64,000 nt of DNA from NCBI GenBank assembly GCA_036346255.1, contig CM070617.1, positions 2,583,501 through 2,647,500 on the forward strand, written 5' to 3'. Numbering within the stretch: position 1 is the first letter of the stretch; each line of letters starts with the position of its first letter. This stretch comes from Ampelocalamus luodianensis (taxonomy: Eukaryota; Streptophyta; Magnoliopsida; Poales; Poaceae). Below are positions 23,184-35,130 of this stretch, piece by piece. The notes under the pieces are model-generated. The model was not told the DNA's origin. It did not search any database and worked only from the letters and a program-made list of their open reading frames with translations. Position numbers and translations under genes: made by a program.

Positions 23184-23590
23184 CCCGGCTCCTTCTCTTC
23201 CGCAGGAACGCCCCTCCGCCGCCCTCGCTTCCCCTTCACCTCCCCCGCCCCTGCTTCCTGCTCCTTGCCCCCGTCCCCTCCTTCGCCGCCGCCGCCGCCC
23301 CATCCCCGGCTCCTCCTCTTCCCCAGGAACGCCCCCTCCGCCGCCCTCGCTTCCCCCCTTCACCTCCCACACCCCTGCTTCCTGCTCTTTCCCCCCATCA
23401 CCCCCTCCTTCTTCGCCGCCGCCGTCCCACCCCGGCTCCTTCTCTTCCCCAGGAACGCCCCCTCCGTCGCCCTCGCTTCCCCCCTCGCCTCACCGGCCCC
23501 TACTTCCTGCTCCTTTCCCCCCATCGCCCCCTCCTTCGCCGCCGATGCCGCCCCACCCCCGGCTCCTTCTCTTCCCAGAGGCAGAGGCCA
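23184..23590. repeat. GC-rich tandem repeat split by the solo LTR
   Basis: CCCGGCTCCTTCTCTTCC-type units begin at 23184, 23305, 23431 and 23558, a period of 121-127 bp. Partial unit sequence also lies left of the solo LTR (17840-17914). Apparent proline-rich frames here are composition artefacts. Confidence 0.8.
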
Positions 23591-26500
23591 TTCAGATTTA
23601 CCCCTATTTTTGTTGGCTTCTTCGATTCTTCTTATGATGTGCCAGAGAGGTTAGCAAGATCCTCTCCCGATGGGCTGCCTCCTTCTCCACCCCCGGTCCT
23701 CTTTCTTTTTCTTGTCACATTAAAAAGAGGCAGAGTAGGTTCGCCAGGGGCAGAGGCCATTCAGATTTACCGCTTTTTGGTTGCCGCCTTCAATTCTTCT
23801 TATGATGTGCCATAGGTCAGCAAGGTCCTCCCCTTCCACGGTGAACCACGCGAGGTTCAAGGTCCAGGCACAGCCCATCGACAAACCCTCGAGTATGTGC
23901 CTTGTACGAACCCTAAACCCTGATGTTGATATCCATACTTTGTGCTTATTTACTTGCCGTAGTTAACCGCACGACATTATCTGAACAAAAGCGAACAGCG
24001 CAGAGGTGCGTGTTGAAGTGTTGAGTATAAGACGGCGTTTGTACTTGGTGCTTCCGATACAACTGTGTTGTGTGTGAATAAAAAAAACAATTAGCTCTCA
24101 GCTGACCTCTTGATTCAATGTTTGGAGAGATAGTGTGCTGGCTAATTTAGTGCTGGTACTTAGGATGTTGAATCTCCCATCGTCTTAGGTCTTCATAACA
24201 GAGTAGATGAACGAATGCATGTTTATGAGTATTGGAGTACAACTAAAATGAGTTTGATCGACTTCATACTACGCTTGTTCCGAAATGTTTGTGCTAATTA
24301 TGTTGCTAATTATGTTTGATGACCTCAGATATGGGGATGGGGAACCCACTGATGATGCGTCAGGATTCTGCAAATGCTTCAATGAGATTTGTATATTTTT
24401 TCGTTCACATGTGCTTGCTATTTACTACACCATTTTCTGGCTTCTTTTGTTTTAGCACTGAAACAGGCAAGGAGAGGGAGGTTTGTCTTAAGAATCTTAA
24501 GTAATGCTGCCTTTGGCCTTGGGAACAGGCGATACGACCATTTTAGTAAGTCTTATTTGATTGAAATGAAATGCTACTGATTTGATGAAGGCTGATTAGT
24601 GTTCTGGTAATTGATACTCCGCTCTTCTGCATGGAAAATGTAGTTTCCAGAGGTAGTGGATGATTTACTACAGGAACAGGGTAAGTACTTCAATTTAGAC
24701 TACTTTCTGAGAAAGGCTGGGAGATAGAACAAGTGCATTCCCAATATAGCAGTTTCTGTAGGTGGATGCTATAGAATTTACTCTGTCTATTGCCTTAAGA
24801 AACACTACAAAACTATTTAGGAGCTATGATACCTAAAAAAACACCATGCTTTATTTATTCAGAAATCTGTTATGGAACATATATTCGTTCTCTATAGCAT
24901 ATTTTTCACAATTATACTGCACTGGTAGTTCTTTACTCATTGCTTTTAGCGAACTCGTTCCATCTTATATTCAGTGATGCATTTCTGGTTACGGTACAAT
25001 AATTTGTTCACCTTTTCTGACGATAGGTGTTACATAACAAGGTCCTATTTTGGCTGCATGCTTCTGTGATTGATCCTGTAGCCACAATTCTCTTGATTTC
25101 TTCTGTAGGCATCTTGTTCCTGTTGGCCTTCGAGAGGATGATCACTGCATTGAGGATGCCTTCACTACATAGTATGAAATTTTCTCTGATATAATCTGTT
25201 GTGTATTCTCTTTGCAACGGTACAGATCTATTGTGGAGAGACAAAAATGAGTTGGCTAATATCTGTTTGCCTTTTTTCTGTATCTGCAAGAGATGTTCTT
25301 TTCTTTACGTCTGATGAGTTATAAGAATTTCTGTTGTTTACGCTGCTGCTTTGGATAGTTTACAGCTGGTGTGGTGTGCATTCGATAGATCATATCAATT
25401 GCGGATGTTCGTCATCGTATATGATATGGAGTTAAGAGCTTGGTGTTTCCACTATTAGCTAGCTAGCCATTATGTGCTTTTTTTCTTCTATTTGTTGCCA
25501 CCTAGATTTTGTCTATTAATCTATTATTTGGAATGTAGAATTTAGTAGTGTTCTTTTTGTTTGACTGTGGGATATATAACTAGACAAAGGTACCCCAAAT
25601 AGTAATGCAGTTTGAATGGTAAACTGGCAATTAATACAATTTGGATCAGAATGCTGTATAAGTGATCTCAGTTCATATATTGATGGTCTAGATCAAGGAA
25701 TGTCAGTGAGCTTTAACACCGGTGTCTCATCAGAGGTTGATCCAAGTATGCATACTTTGTAGCCGATGATCTTGCATGCAGGTGCAGACATGCAGTCCTC
25801 GTGTAGGAGCGATTCTGGTGGATTGGTTTCTATATTGTTCTGAAGTTTATTGGTTGATGAACCTTAATGGGCTCACTACAACAAGTTAGGAACAAAACAT
25901 AACAGGCCATTCTATATTTTGTGCTTACACCACCAGCGGCCGGGGTGGAATCGTCGTGTCGTCGCGCCACCCACTTTTCTCCGCCGCTGCAGCCCCAACC
26001 TCAATTCCATACAAAATTAGTGAGTCATGCTTCATAGTCTAAATAGTATTCATCTTATTGTTCAGGTAAACGTTGGTTAAAAGAGCTAATTTATTAGTTG
26101 AGATATATCCTGCAGATATAACGGTATTAGTAATATTTGAGGGTAAGATGATATCTCAGTTAGTGTAAAAGTAAATCCATGGTGTAATTGCAGGTCACAA
26201 CATGTATATTGGTGAGTTTTTTTCCCCTCTGGTAAGAACTGGTACTGATTTGTTACATATGAGGCTTTGTCCACAGAGGATGCAGCAATTTATTTAGAGG
26301 TGCCATCATAATGCCCCCAGAATCATTTATCTACAAATTTCCACTTAAAAACATCTTGAATAAATATGGATGTTTGTATACACTAGGGAGAGGCCTGCTA
26401 GAGTATCAACCATAAAAAATAGTTTTTTTTTCCCAAATTGATATCACTCATATTGTATTGAGTAAAAAATCACTAGCTTATCGTGCTTGTAAATAGATAG

Positions 26501-27938
26501 TGCACCAGGGTATAGCTTAGTAAACAAAAAAAAGTGTTAGCTAAGTGAGGTTGTTACAACTTTCCTAGATACTGAGAATTGGCTCAGGTTTCCATATAAT
26601 TCTTGATTATGCAATTATCGCAGAATATTTTCAGTTTAAAATGGAAATGGAATCTCTACAACCTTCTTTGACGTTCATTAACACTCGCTCCATAGTGGGT
26701 ATATGGTATCAGGAGATGCCCTTCTCTGCGGCTTTCTCTTGCATCTCTGTCCTCCAGGTAATCCATCTTTTCTTTGCATCTCTATCTGTTCTTGAGAAAT
26801 TAAAACATAAAAAGAAAATTCCTCTTAGATGACCAATTGTGCCATGTCCTTTGTTTCTGTGAAACCAATTCTTGCAGTTTAATGGATGTGGCATTAGGCG
26901 ACAGGGCTATCTCCTTAGGGTTGCAGCAGTGCGAAGCAATTCGGTAGCCATCCAAAAAATGGTAAAGCTTGCTTAGTTACACCATGTTCACCTGAAGTCT
27001 TAGTTTGATGACGTATTTTAGAAGAGAAAGGCATTGCATATGATGCAGGATGCTTGGAAAGTAAAAATGTGATATGTTCTCTCTAGAAAATGATTTATTC
27101 TGTTGCTCTTCCTTTCATAGAACTATTTTTATTACCAAATGACTGTGATATAGCACAAATGTATGTTTTGAAACCACGTCATTCCATTCATTCATACAGG
27201 CAGAACTTGCCACATATTTAGTTCTAAAGCAACTGTCGTCAGTTTGGGTACACAGATCTTCTTATCTCACAGTGCAGCTTCTTGCTTGTCGTCCGTTTGG
27301 GTACACAGATCTTCTTATCTCACAGTGCAGCTTCTTGCCATCAGCAAATTTGGCAGATCATTATGTTAGTTTTGCTAGCTTATTGTAGCAATGATGTTTG
27401 CCAAACTATGCTCCTTTGTTGCTTACTCCCCAGTTACATGTTTTTTGTTGCACTGATCGTGAATGGTACGTACCATTCTAATTGCTGTTACCACTGTTTG
27501 CTTTTTTAGTCTTTTTTATTTTAGTTGTTGCTGCTCTTCTCACGGCTCCCTTGCCCAAACCGAACAGCTTTTGTTGGGTTATGGTTGCTGATCGCTGGAC
27601 TTATGAATAAGTAACTTCCATCTTATGCCAACAAAGACCTAAAAGGAATGTTTTTAAACTAGCAGATTGTATAGCTTGCAAATATAGATATAGATGTACG
27701 TGCCACTGTTTAATTTACAATACTTCCCGTTATTTTGCTACTTATAGTTTGCGTATACCTGTATTTGTTTGCTTACTGTTCCATTTACTTATGTTCCCAA
27801 TTGCATCGTAATTTTGAAGTAAGTAATCTGACCCAAGTAGCCAGAAACTCTACTAAACCAATGGATAATACTATCAGACTACATACGCTTTTCCGCTTCC
27901 GAGCAATCATTATTCTCCCTACCAACCTGTTTGTTTAG
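23591..27938. other. AT-rich region, possible non-coding transcript
   Basis: No supportable protein gene is present; all frames are short. The region has a GC-rich head, many polypyrimidine-AG acceptor-like sites (for example before 24329 and 24456), and two tandem duplications: about 165 bp (23583 and 23748) and 53 bp (27235 and 27288). The texture resembles introns of a transcribed locus whose promoter was the GC-rich repeat, but exons cannot be fixed from sequence alone. Confidence 0.3.
27235..27340. repeat. 53-bp tandem duplication
   Basis: Two nearly identical units start at 27235 and 27288, each containing GTTTGGGTACACAGATCTTC and AGTGCAGCTTCTTGC. Confidence 0.9.
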
Positions 27939-30770
27939 TGTAACATCCCAAGTTTGAACTTGTGTTTCAAATGTAAGAAAATATGTAGAAATTAAATTTT
28001 TTTTCTTACATCATGTATTTCCTGTTTGTGCTAAACAATTCTTGTAAAAGGAATTATGGAAATACAAAGTCACAAGTCTTTATGATTCAAAACCTTGTCT
28101 TCCAAAAACATTCTTGACAAATATTGTGATCATCTCCTGGAAATATTTTTCCTAAGTTTCAGGGATGGTGTGTGACCCTTCTGAAAAATTTCACAATTTT
28201 TAGAAATTGTTTGAATATTTTTAGAGTGCAGTCAAACCTATTTGACTTTCAGTCAAACCGTAAACTAGAACCTTGCAGATTTTTTGGAGAAAAATGCACT
28301 ACATAAAAGCCTCTAAAAATTTTACACAAGGTTGATATATAAGTTAGCAAGCTCCTGTAAAATTTTTGGAATTTGTGAAGTTGAATTGCTACCTCAAATA
28401 AATCCCCAAAGTTTAGCTCAATTCAAAAACCCTAAAACTAAACTTGGGTCTGAGTCAGACTTGGGCTCGAGTCAGACCCGAGCCCAAGAGTCCTTTGACT
28501 CGGTCGGACCTAGCCATCTCGTTTTGAGCCGTTGGATACTAATCCAACGCTCACGATTCCCGTTTCGTTTTGAACCTCAGAAGCTGGAGCGATCTTAGCC
28601 GTTCATTTCTGATCGAACGGTTCACAATCGCCTGAGCCTTTTTCTGGTCATCTTCAACCTTGAGCCGTGCGTGAACAGTGGGCGGCATGGCCGTGTCACT
28701 TCAAGCTCCCTCATCTACTCTCTCTGGTCGGGCAATAAGTGCTTGCGGCTCACTTTCGGCCGGAGACAGGCACTACTCCTGCATCTTCATCATTTCTTTT
28801 CGGTCCATGGTTGTGCCATGAGCCGAGCTCACTCAAAGATCTCGTTTTGTTGCCAAACCCTAATCCTCTAGCTATATGAGCTTCCCAAAACCCCTCCTGG
28901 TGTTCTTTTACACCACCTCTAGCTCCTTCGTCGTTTGTGGAGCTCAAAACATCAAAACCACCCAAAACCACTATTAATGGCCATGAAGCTCTGTTGATGG
29001 TTTTGGTGTTTAGTGGTTCATCTTCAATTCTTCTTGTTCCCTTTTGAGCTCTTTAACCCCCTATGCATTTATCCTAACTCAATTTTAGGTTTCATTCACA
29101 GGAATAGACCAATTTTGAGTTTGGATCATTTCGGCTGATTTTACCCTTTTTCTTCTCCAACTCCGGCAAGGGCTCCTCTTCTTAATTAATTGCTTTTGGG
29201 AGCTTCTCTGAGCTGTAATGCAGCCATTTTGAGCACCGGTGGTGTTTATTTTGCTCAGGATATCATTTCTCACTTCATCTTCACCAACTCCGGCAAGCTT
29301 CTCCATTGTCAAAGCTTCTCCGGCCATCTCTGAAGCCCTTCTCGGTTAAGGTAGCTTCTTATTAGTCCTTAGAAGCCGTGGCACTTGCTTTCTTGGACTG
29401 CAGCGGAGCTTTTTGCCATTTTCGCTTTTGGCAGTAAATGCCCCTATCTTTCTTTTCCGGCTCGCCGGCGTTGTGGACCGTCGCCAGCGGCGAGGTCACC
29501 ACCATTGGGTCCGCAAGGCTATTGCGAACCCATTTTGGCACTTTGTGGGCGCCGCCGTGGCCGGAGCCGGCGGCGACGAGCCCATCCTTGCCGTCGGGTT
29601 TTTGCTGGACGGGAGTCTCTCTGGGGAGTTGTCGTTAAGACATCATTAATTACTAATCATTGCTTAATCATTGTTAATCATTGGGGGTAATTAATATGTC
29701 ATAAGCTGGTCCACTGTGCCACTGACAGGTGGGCCCAAACCCCTTAAAATCCCCGCTGGCGCTAGTCAATCCCGTTCGGACATCATTAATGCTAATGATT
29801 GTTATTAATCACTGTCTTAACATTAATTGTGTCCGAAAGTGTCTCGTGTGTCACTGCCATGTGGGCTCGTAGGCCTAAACCGCAGTATTGGATTCACTAG
29901 GACAAAATCGGGGGTCATTAATTACTAATCATTGTTTGGTAATTAATGTGTCCTAATTTAGCTCCTGTGTCACTGTCCTGTGGGCCCCCAACCACCTAAT
30001 CCACCTCTGTGCGTAATCGTTAGGACACAATTAATGCTAATCATCACTAATCATTGGTTTTGGCATTTAATTGCTGTCCTAATTAGCCTATGTGTCACTT
30101 ACATGTGGGCCCGCACATTTAAACCTCCCCGCGCACTTATAAATCCACATGCGCATATGCTCAGATCGTAGACCGTCGATTTTTAGATCAACGACCCAGA
30201 TCTTCAGGCACTTTCGGGTCCCCAAATGCTCCACGTCACAAAGGACAGTCCATCTCGCGATCAACGGCCGAGATCAATGTGCTGTTCGGGTCATCCGAAC
30301 CGCACATGGATCTGCGGCTCAGATCGTGCTGACGTTCGGACCACCCGAGTGTCCCCTTCGCGAGAGCCGCCCGATTTCGTTTCAGTGGCCAAGATCGATT
30401 GGGCCGTTCGGGTCACCCGAACGTCCCAATCCACGAGAGCCGTTGGATCTTGATCCAACGACGGACTTCTTTTGGAATCGCGCGCGTGCGCTATTTCTCC
30501 AGCACGTGGGCCGTTAGATTCCGAATCAAGGGCCCACGTTCGCCCACGTTGATTCCTTTTTGTTAAGCTCTGTTTTATTTCGGTAAATCTTTATTTATCA
30601 ACTGAAAATTGTATTAAAACTTTAGAAATTCATATCTGTTTCGCTTTAAGTCCTTTTTAAATGTTTCTAACTGTATTAAATTCATGATTAACTAAAGTTT
30701 AATATAAAATACCAAGTTGCTCTACCCCGGTAAGTAAAAGAGTACAATAACTATATGCACATACTGACAT
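27939..30770 (+). mobile_element. Partial Gypsy LTR, same family as the solo LTR
   Basis: It begins TGTAACATCCCAAGTTTGAAC, the same start as the minus-strand solo LTR ending at 23183. It shares the following 700 bases in inverted orientation, including the CGAGCCCGAGT/AGTCAGACTC region near 28450-28480. The 3' half, which should contain the paired palindromes and the CA end, is absent; hAT sequence follows. The right boundary is approximate. No target duplication could be established. Confidence 0.65.
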
Positions 30771-30777
30771 ACATAGA

Positions 30778-31305
30778 CTAGTTGACGTCGAGATTCTGTA
30801 GGTCGGCTATCGCCTCTGCGAACTTCGGATCCTCGAGCTGATGTTGCGTCCGTTCATCTGTGCTCTCCCAGTCTTTGAGGCATGTGAGTGCCTCAACCAT
30901 CTCAGGTGTAAGAGATGACCTCCTTGGCTTGAGTATCCTCCCCACCGTACTGAAAGTGGATTCCAATGAGACAGTCGATATTGGAATCACAAGTATATCT
31001 CGTGCAAAATTTGACAGCACGGAATAAATATGATGGTGGTTCTTCCACCACAACAGGAGGTTGACATCATTGCCCTCCGCGAGGTCAATCTCGCTGTCCG
31101 CAAAAGGTGTGTCGAGGTAGTGGTTGATCTCTACTCTTAGATTTTTTTGCGACTGGCTCGATGCATGAGAGGATGAACTGGATGTCGGGTCTTTCAGTTT
31201 CTTCCACATGTTGGAAGCACTCAAATTGTGTTGTCCTTGTTGTGTTATTGAAGCACTTATTCTCGATTGACTTGTGTTGCAAAACATTTCATAATACAAA
31301 ATCAA
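30778..31305 (-). pseudogene. hAT transposase C-terminal fragment (RICESLEEPER-like)
   Basis: The 175-residue frame ends with the hAT dimerisation domain: LLWWKNHHHIYSVLSNFARD, the IPISTVSLESTFSTVG core, then LKPRRSSLTPEMVEALTCLK. These residues are typical of the last 100 residues of plant hAT transposases, which cut and paste DNA elements with 8-bp target duplications. The N-terminal BED finger and catalytic domain are not attached. A middle piece lies at 32204-32506 on the same strand, separated by about 900 bases of foreign sequence. No terminal inverted repeats were identified. Confidence 0.85.
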
Positions 31306-32203
31306 AAAAATTGAAAAAGCTCATCGCGAATGTGAGCGTAGGTCTCAGAAAAATCAAGATCAAATGCTTCCCTAATTCCCTCATAAGCCCCCTTAGGATC
31401 TACTAATTTTCTACGAGGATAAAAAAATAGTATCTAACGAGGATGTAATAATCCTCAATTAATTAAACTATTTTATGTAATATTTGTTATAGATTATATT
31501 GTCTTTAGACGACCTTCAAAGGTACCCCTCATCATCAATAATGGTGAAGATCATAATTATCTAATGGTTGTAAGCTATTCTACGATCACTCTGTATGGTT
31601 GTTAGTCATCCTACTATCATCTTGTGGTCATAAGATCTTTTACGGCCACATACTGATTGTAAATTCTACTACGATCACCTTATGGTCGTAACCCTTATTA
31701 CGACCAGGTCAATCACGACCACACTATGGTCGATAAGGACCACGGATATGTATATCCAATCGACTAGAGATCTTATACATGGTGTTTAATTACAGCAATA
31801 GCTAATGTGTGTCGTTATTCTCTGGTATAACTGCATGTATTAATCTTTGTCTCTGGCATAACCGCAAGACGAACATAGGGTGTTGTCTTTCTGACAATAA
31901 CTACCATCAATGTGCACTATTCTTCAAACTGTTGAGACGCCTTCTAGTATGGGCAACTGCCACCCCCTGAGACATTGTATAAAGGATAAAGCAGGTGGAC
32001 AGAAAAAAGAAGCGACACAAGCAACAAAACAGACATGAGTCATTAGTTCTAGCTTTCAGTGACTTTTCTCTTGTAGTAAGCACAATCAATACAAAAACAT
32101 AGGACTAGGGTTGTTATTCTTCCAGGAGAATGCCCGAACCTGTCTAAATCCCTATGTCTCACTCTTGTGTAGTCTGGATCAAGAAACCCCGTTAGCATTC
32201 ATT
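31306..32203. other. Sequence splitting the hAT gene
   Basis: There is no coding potential. It contains a regular array of short palindromes at 31564-31742 (listed separately). It is probably an insertion into the transposase gene, but no terminal repeats are clear. Confidence 0.45.
31564..31742. repeat. 30-bp-period palindrome array
   Basis: Hairpin units start near 31564, 31595, 31624, 31653 and 31683, with a shorter one near 31727. The best is TGGTCGTAA (31683-31691), loop CCCTTA, TTACGACCA (31698-31706), a perfect 9-bp stem. The others keep most of the pairing. Confidence 0.8.
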
Positions 32204-32506
32204 TCATAGGTTCGATATTAAAACATCGATAGTATCAAAACAGTAGAGATGTGGAATAGCTTGAAAATATTTTGAAATTTTATTCTTCATTGGCTCAATA
32301 ATACATTTTAAAAGGATATCGCTTCTATTTTCCTCGAAAGCATTAGCAATAGTCCAAAGCCACTCGATGACTAAGCAAGAAGTAAGACAGTAAACACTAG
32401 ATAAAACTATGGTTGCATTAAAAAAAAAAATCAAAATTTCACGAAAATGACCAACAACTATCCAATCCCCCTCAGTAACCATCTGCTTACCAGAAAGGAG
32501 GGGCAT
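32204..32506 (-). pseudogene. hAT transposase middle fragment
   Basis: A 100-residue frame contains SSVYCLTSCLVIEWLWTI and MKNKISKYFQAIPHLYCF. The second string resembles the hAT motif MxxKxxKYWxxIPxLYxF that precedes the DPRxK segment. The frame loses homology right after it, and the C-terminal domain resumes only at 31305. Same strand and order as the C-terminal fragment, so the two were one gene. Confidence 0.6.
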
Positions 32507-33113
32507 GGAGTGAAACGCGAAATTCGGAGGGGGGGGGTGGACTTTGGACTTTTCTCACGGCTTAACGGAGGTGTTTGGACGGTGTAATAACGGCGATGAC
32601 ATATTGTAAAGAAATTTTGAAACCAGTGATATATTGTAAAGAGAGTTATTTGATGGCAAATCGCGAAGAACAGAGTTATTCGATGGCATAGAATTGATTT
32701 TATATTAAAAAAAAAGACCTGTCCTGTGGTACTCAAGTGTTGGGAGTCTAGAGTCCGTTCCTTATTTAATGTCGCTTGCTGCTGCTTGTTCTTCAACTCC
32801 ATGCACAAGGAACTGTCAGGGTCAGGCAGTCACACTGATTGCCTGCTTCCACAATTCTAGACGTGCGCTAGTAGGAGTGTTGTGCTTAAAACAAAGTTGT
32901 TTCAAAGATAAGATAGATGTATTAAAACAAGATAAGATAAACAGTCTCATGTCCCTCTCAAGGAAACAGAAGTCTCGCACGGACAACACCTGCCAGTTAC
33001 ATCACTTTTATTTCGTACATATGCAAGCAACGGCTTATTATTTCACGTATAGCATCGAGAGCATGCCTACATGAACGAGCACAAACCACAAATAACGGTG
33101 CAGCCCACTGAGC
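32507..33113. other. No gene seen
   Basis: This region has a G-run near 32530, repeated CATATTGTAAAG words near 32600-32645 and AT-rich sequence. Bases 33000-33113 are probably the 3' UTR of the inhibitor gene on the minus strand. Confidence 0.4.
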
Positions 33114-33798
33114 TTAGTTCTTCTTGCACGCGGGTCCACACTCGCCGAGGAAGGTGTCGGTGCACTTGAACAGCTTGACAGGGTACGTCTTCACGACGGC
33201 GCAGTTCTTGCAGACGGGGTCGCACTTCTTCACGATGTCGTCGCAGGTGTAGAGTCCGGAGAAGGAGAAGTTGCAGTTGCTGCAGCACTGGAGCTTGCCT
33301 GGGTTGATGTCGATGGCCTTGGTCTCACCGACGGCTGCATGCATGCATTCATTCATCATCACATTCAGCAGAATCAAACAGATGAGATCCTTCACTTTCT
33401 GATCACGATTTACATATGCAGGTACAGGTTAGCATGGTATATGGAGTAATGCTTGGATGTGTTTGAGCATAGCATGTCGACCCATCCATTCTATTCTAGC
33501 TGAGTGTTGCAACTTTCTCTTACATCGTGAACATTCATCTTACACGGCTGGAATTCATTGGACTCTGCCTAAGACATACTCCATATCCTGTTTTAGTTTC
33601 TCTCTACTACATTGGGTAAGAACAGAAGACCATCTCAAATGACGGAAATCAACATTGTGAGACCGCAAGCAGGGTCGCAGATCAGATGAAATTTTCAGTA
33701 CCAAGAAACGTACCATTTTCCTTTGACACTGCCGCCAAGATTCCCATGACAAGAACGGCCAGGAGAACCAGGATCACCAAGAGCGTGCTACCCTTCAT
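33114..33798 (-). CDS. Bowman-Birk type proteinase inhibitor (WIP1-like)
   Basis: Secreted serine-proteinase inhibitor; cereal WIP1-type members are wound- and defence-induced. Two exons: 33714-33798 (start ATG at 33798) and 33114-33334, joined by a 379-nt GT-AG intron, give 101 residues. Residues 1-23 are a hydrophobic signal peptide (LLVILVLLAVLVMGILAA). The mature part has ten cysteines in Bowman-Birk spacing (CCSNC, YTCDD, KKCDPVCKNC, FKCTDTFLGECGPAC). Without splicing, the second exon frame would open with an implausible start inside the intron, and only the spliced form has a signal peptide. It lies on the opposite strand between RLP1 and RLP2. A TATA box is at 33902-33911. The inhibitory loop cannot be assigned a target with certainty. 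Confidence 0.9.
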
Positions 33799-33901
33799 GG
33801 TCACTTCTTGGCTTCTAGTGTTCTATACCAACTAAAGCCTTCAGGTAGTTTCTCTACTTCGCGGAGCCTTTGCGTTGTTGGCCACAGCGCAATGGAGCAG
33901 A

Positions 33902-33911
33902 TCTATATATA
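33902..33911 (-). promoter_or_regulatory. TATA box of the inhibitor gene
   Basis: CTATATATAG on the minus strand lies about 105 bases before the start codon. TTGACC words further upstream (about 34002 and 34198) resemble W-boxes, which fits a wound response but is weak evidence. Confidence 0.6.
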
Positions 33912-34744
33912 GGCGTTGAGATCGGAACATAACACGTTGCCAATTTGCCATGCCCGGGATCAAAGATTTTATTTTTTTGGGGATGCTTGTTAGGCGAGTC
34001 TTTGACCAATGTCTGCGAGCTGTGAATACATTTTGTTCTCTTTCATGTCCTATCATCCTCATCAGCACGGTCCAAAATGGACGAAAGTGACGCTATCATC
34101 GGCATAAATCTTGTGGTTACACAGTGATGAACTTGACCATGAGAAGTAAAATAAGCTGTAAAACAAGAGAGGTCTCTGCTTCTTTTTTAAGCCAAAGATT
34201 GACCTAGCTGCTTTTCCCCCTTCCAACGTAATCACTTCTGTTTAATTTCTCTGTTCTTGTTCCACCAATAAATCTCTATGTTTTTGAGGTACAGAGAACT
34301 CATGGATTGACACAGTCTTCTCAATCAGGATTGCTTTTCGTTTTGTTGGACTCATTTGGGAAGAATGGCGTGTTTTAGTTAGCAAACATCTGCAGAGTGG
34401 ATGATTTCGTATTGTTTATTTAAGTTCTTCAAAAAACAATAATGTTCAGTTAGGCACCTTGCCAGCTGGCAATATTATTAGTTATACCCAAACTTTTCTT
34501 AAAGCATGTCCAAATCGTACGGAACGTTGTTTCATCATTGCTAATCAGAAAACAATAATGGATTTCTTGGGAGGAAAAGGCTGAAATTTATACACGAATC
34601 ATTCCCGAACAATCGTTTTGATATTGGGCAACACCAGAATACCACGACACATGGCTCAACCGTGATGATATATACGTGTCTCTTCATCGACTCAATATGA
34701 CATTCATGTCAGATGGAACAGTCTGAAAGAAATAATTAGTTGAG
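33912..34744. other. Intergenic sequence upstream of the inhibitor
   Basis: No ORF of interest and no repeat recognised. It presumably contains the upstream promoter of the inhibitor gene. Confidence 0.4.
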
Positions 34745-35130
34745 CTAATTAAGCAGGCATCACGTCCACGTGATCCATGCGCCCGCGTCATTTCTACCTG
34801 GACGGCGGCCGCTCGCTGTAACAGTGTAGTAGTAATCGGTAGCTAACGAACACGAGCATAAGCATCGATCACGCGTTGCCTGCCAAACCTCACCGCTAAT
34901 CCTTTGTTATTAAAGTCAGAGCATTTGACTGTTGTACTCCTACATCTACATGGACTAGTCTTTGCTGCAGTCTGCAAGTGAATTATTGTATACCATTTTG
35001 GTCGTTCGAAACGGCTATATATATATGTGTGTGTGTGTGGGTCTAAAAAGGGAACGTTACCGGTTTGACGATGACGTATCACGTCATTTCGCAGTCTTGA
35101 TACATAGCTAGCTCACAGTTACAGTACTGC
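34745..35130. repeat. Low-copy duplicated segment, copy 2
   Basis: Matches 7750-8153 and, across the element 1 insertion point, 17453-17500. It differs by small indels, for example a short TG microsatellite at 35025-35038 and absence of a CTCTTACCGGGCATCG-containing block. Confidence 0.85.

Noticed and set aside
23171..23815. 214-residue frame in the GC-rich tandem repeat
   Set aside because: The frame exists because the repeat lacks A/T-rich stops; unit lengths (121, 126, 127) are not all multiples of three, so the protein is not periodic in one frame.
31501..31760. CRISPR-like array
   Set aside because: Units are drifting palindromes without unique spacers, in a plant genome; a transposon-related palindrome array is the sensible reading.
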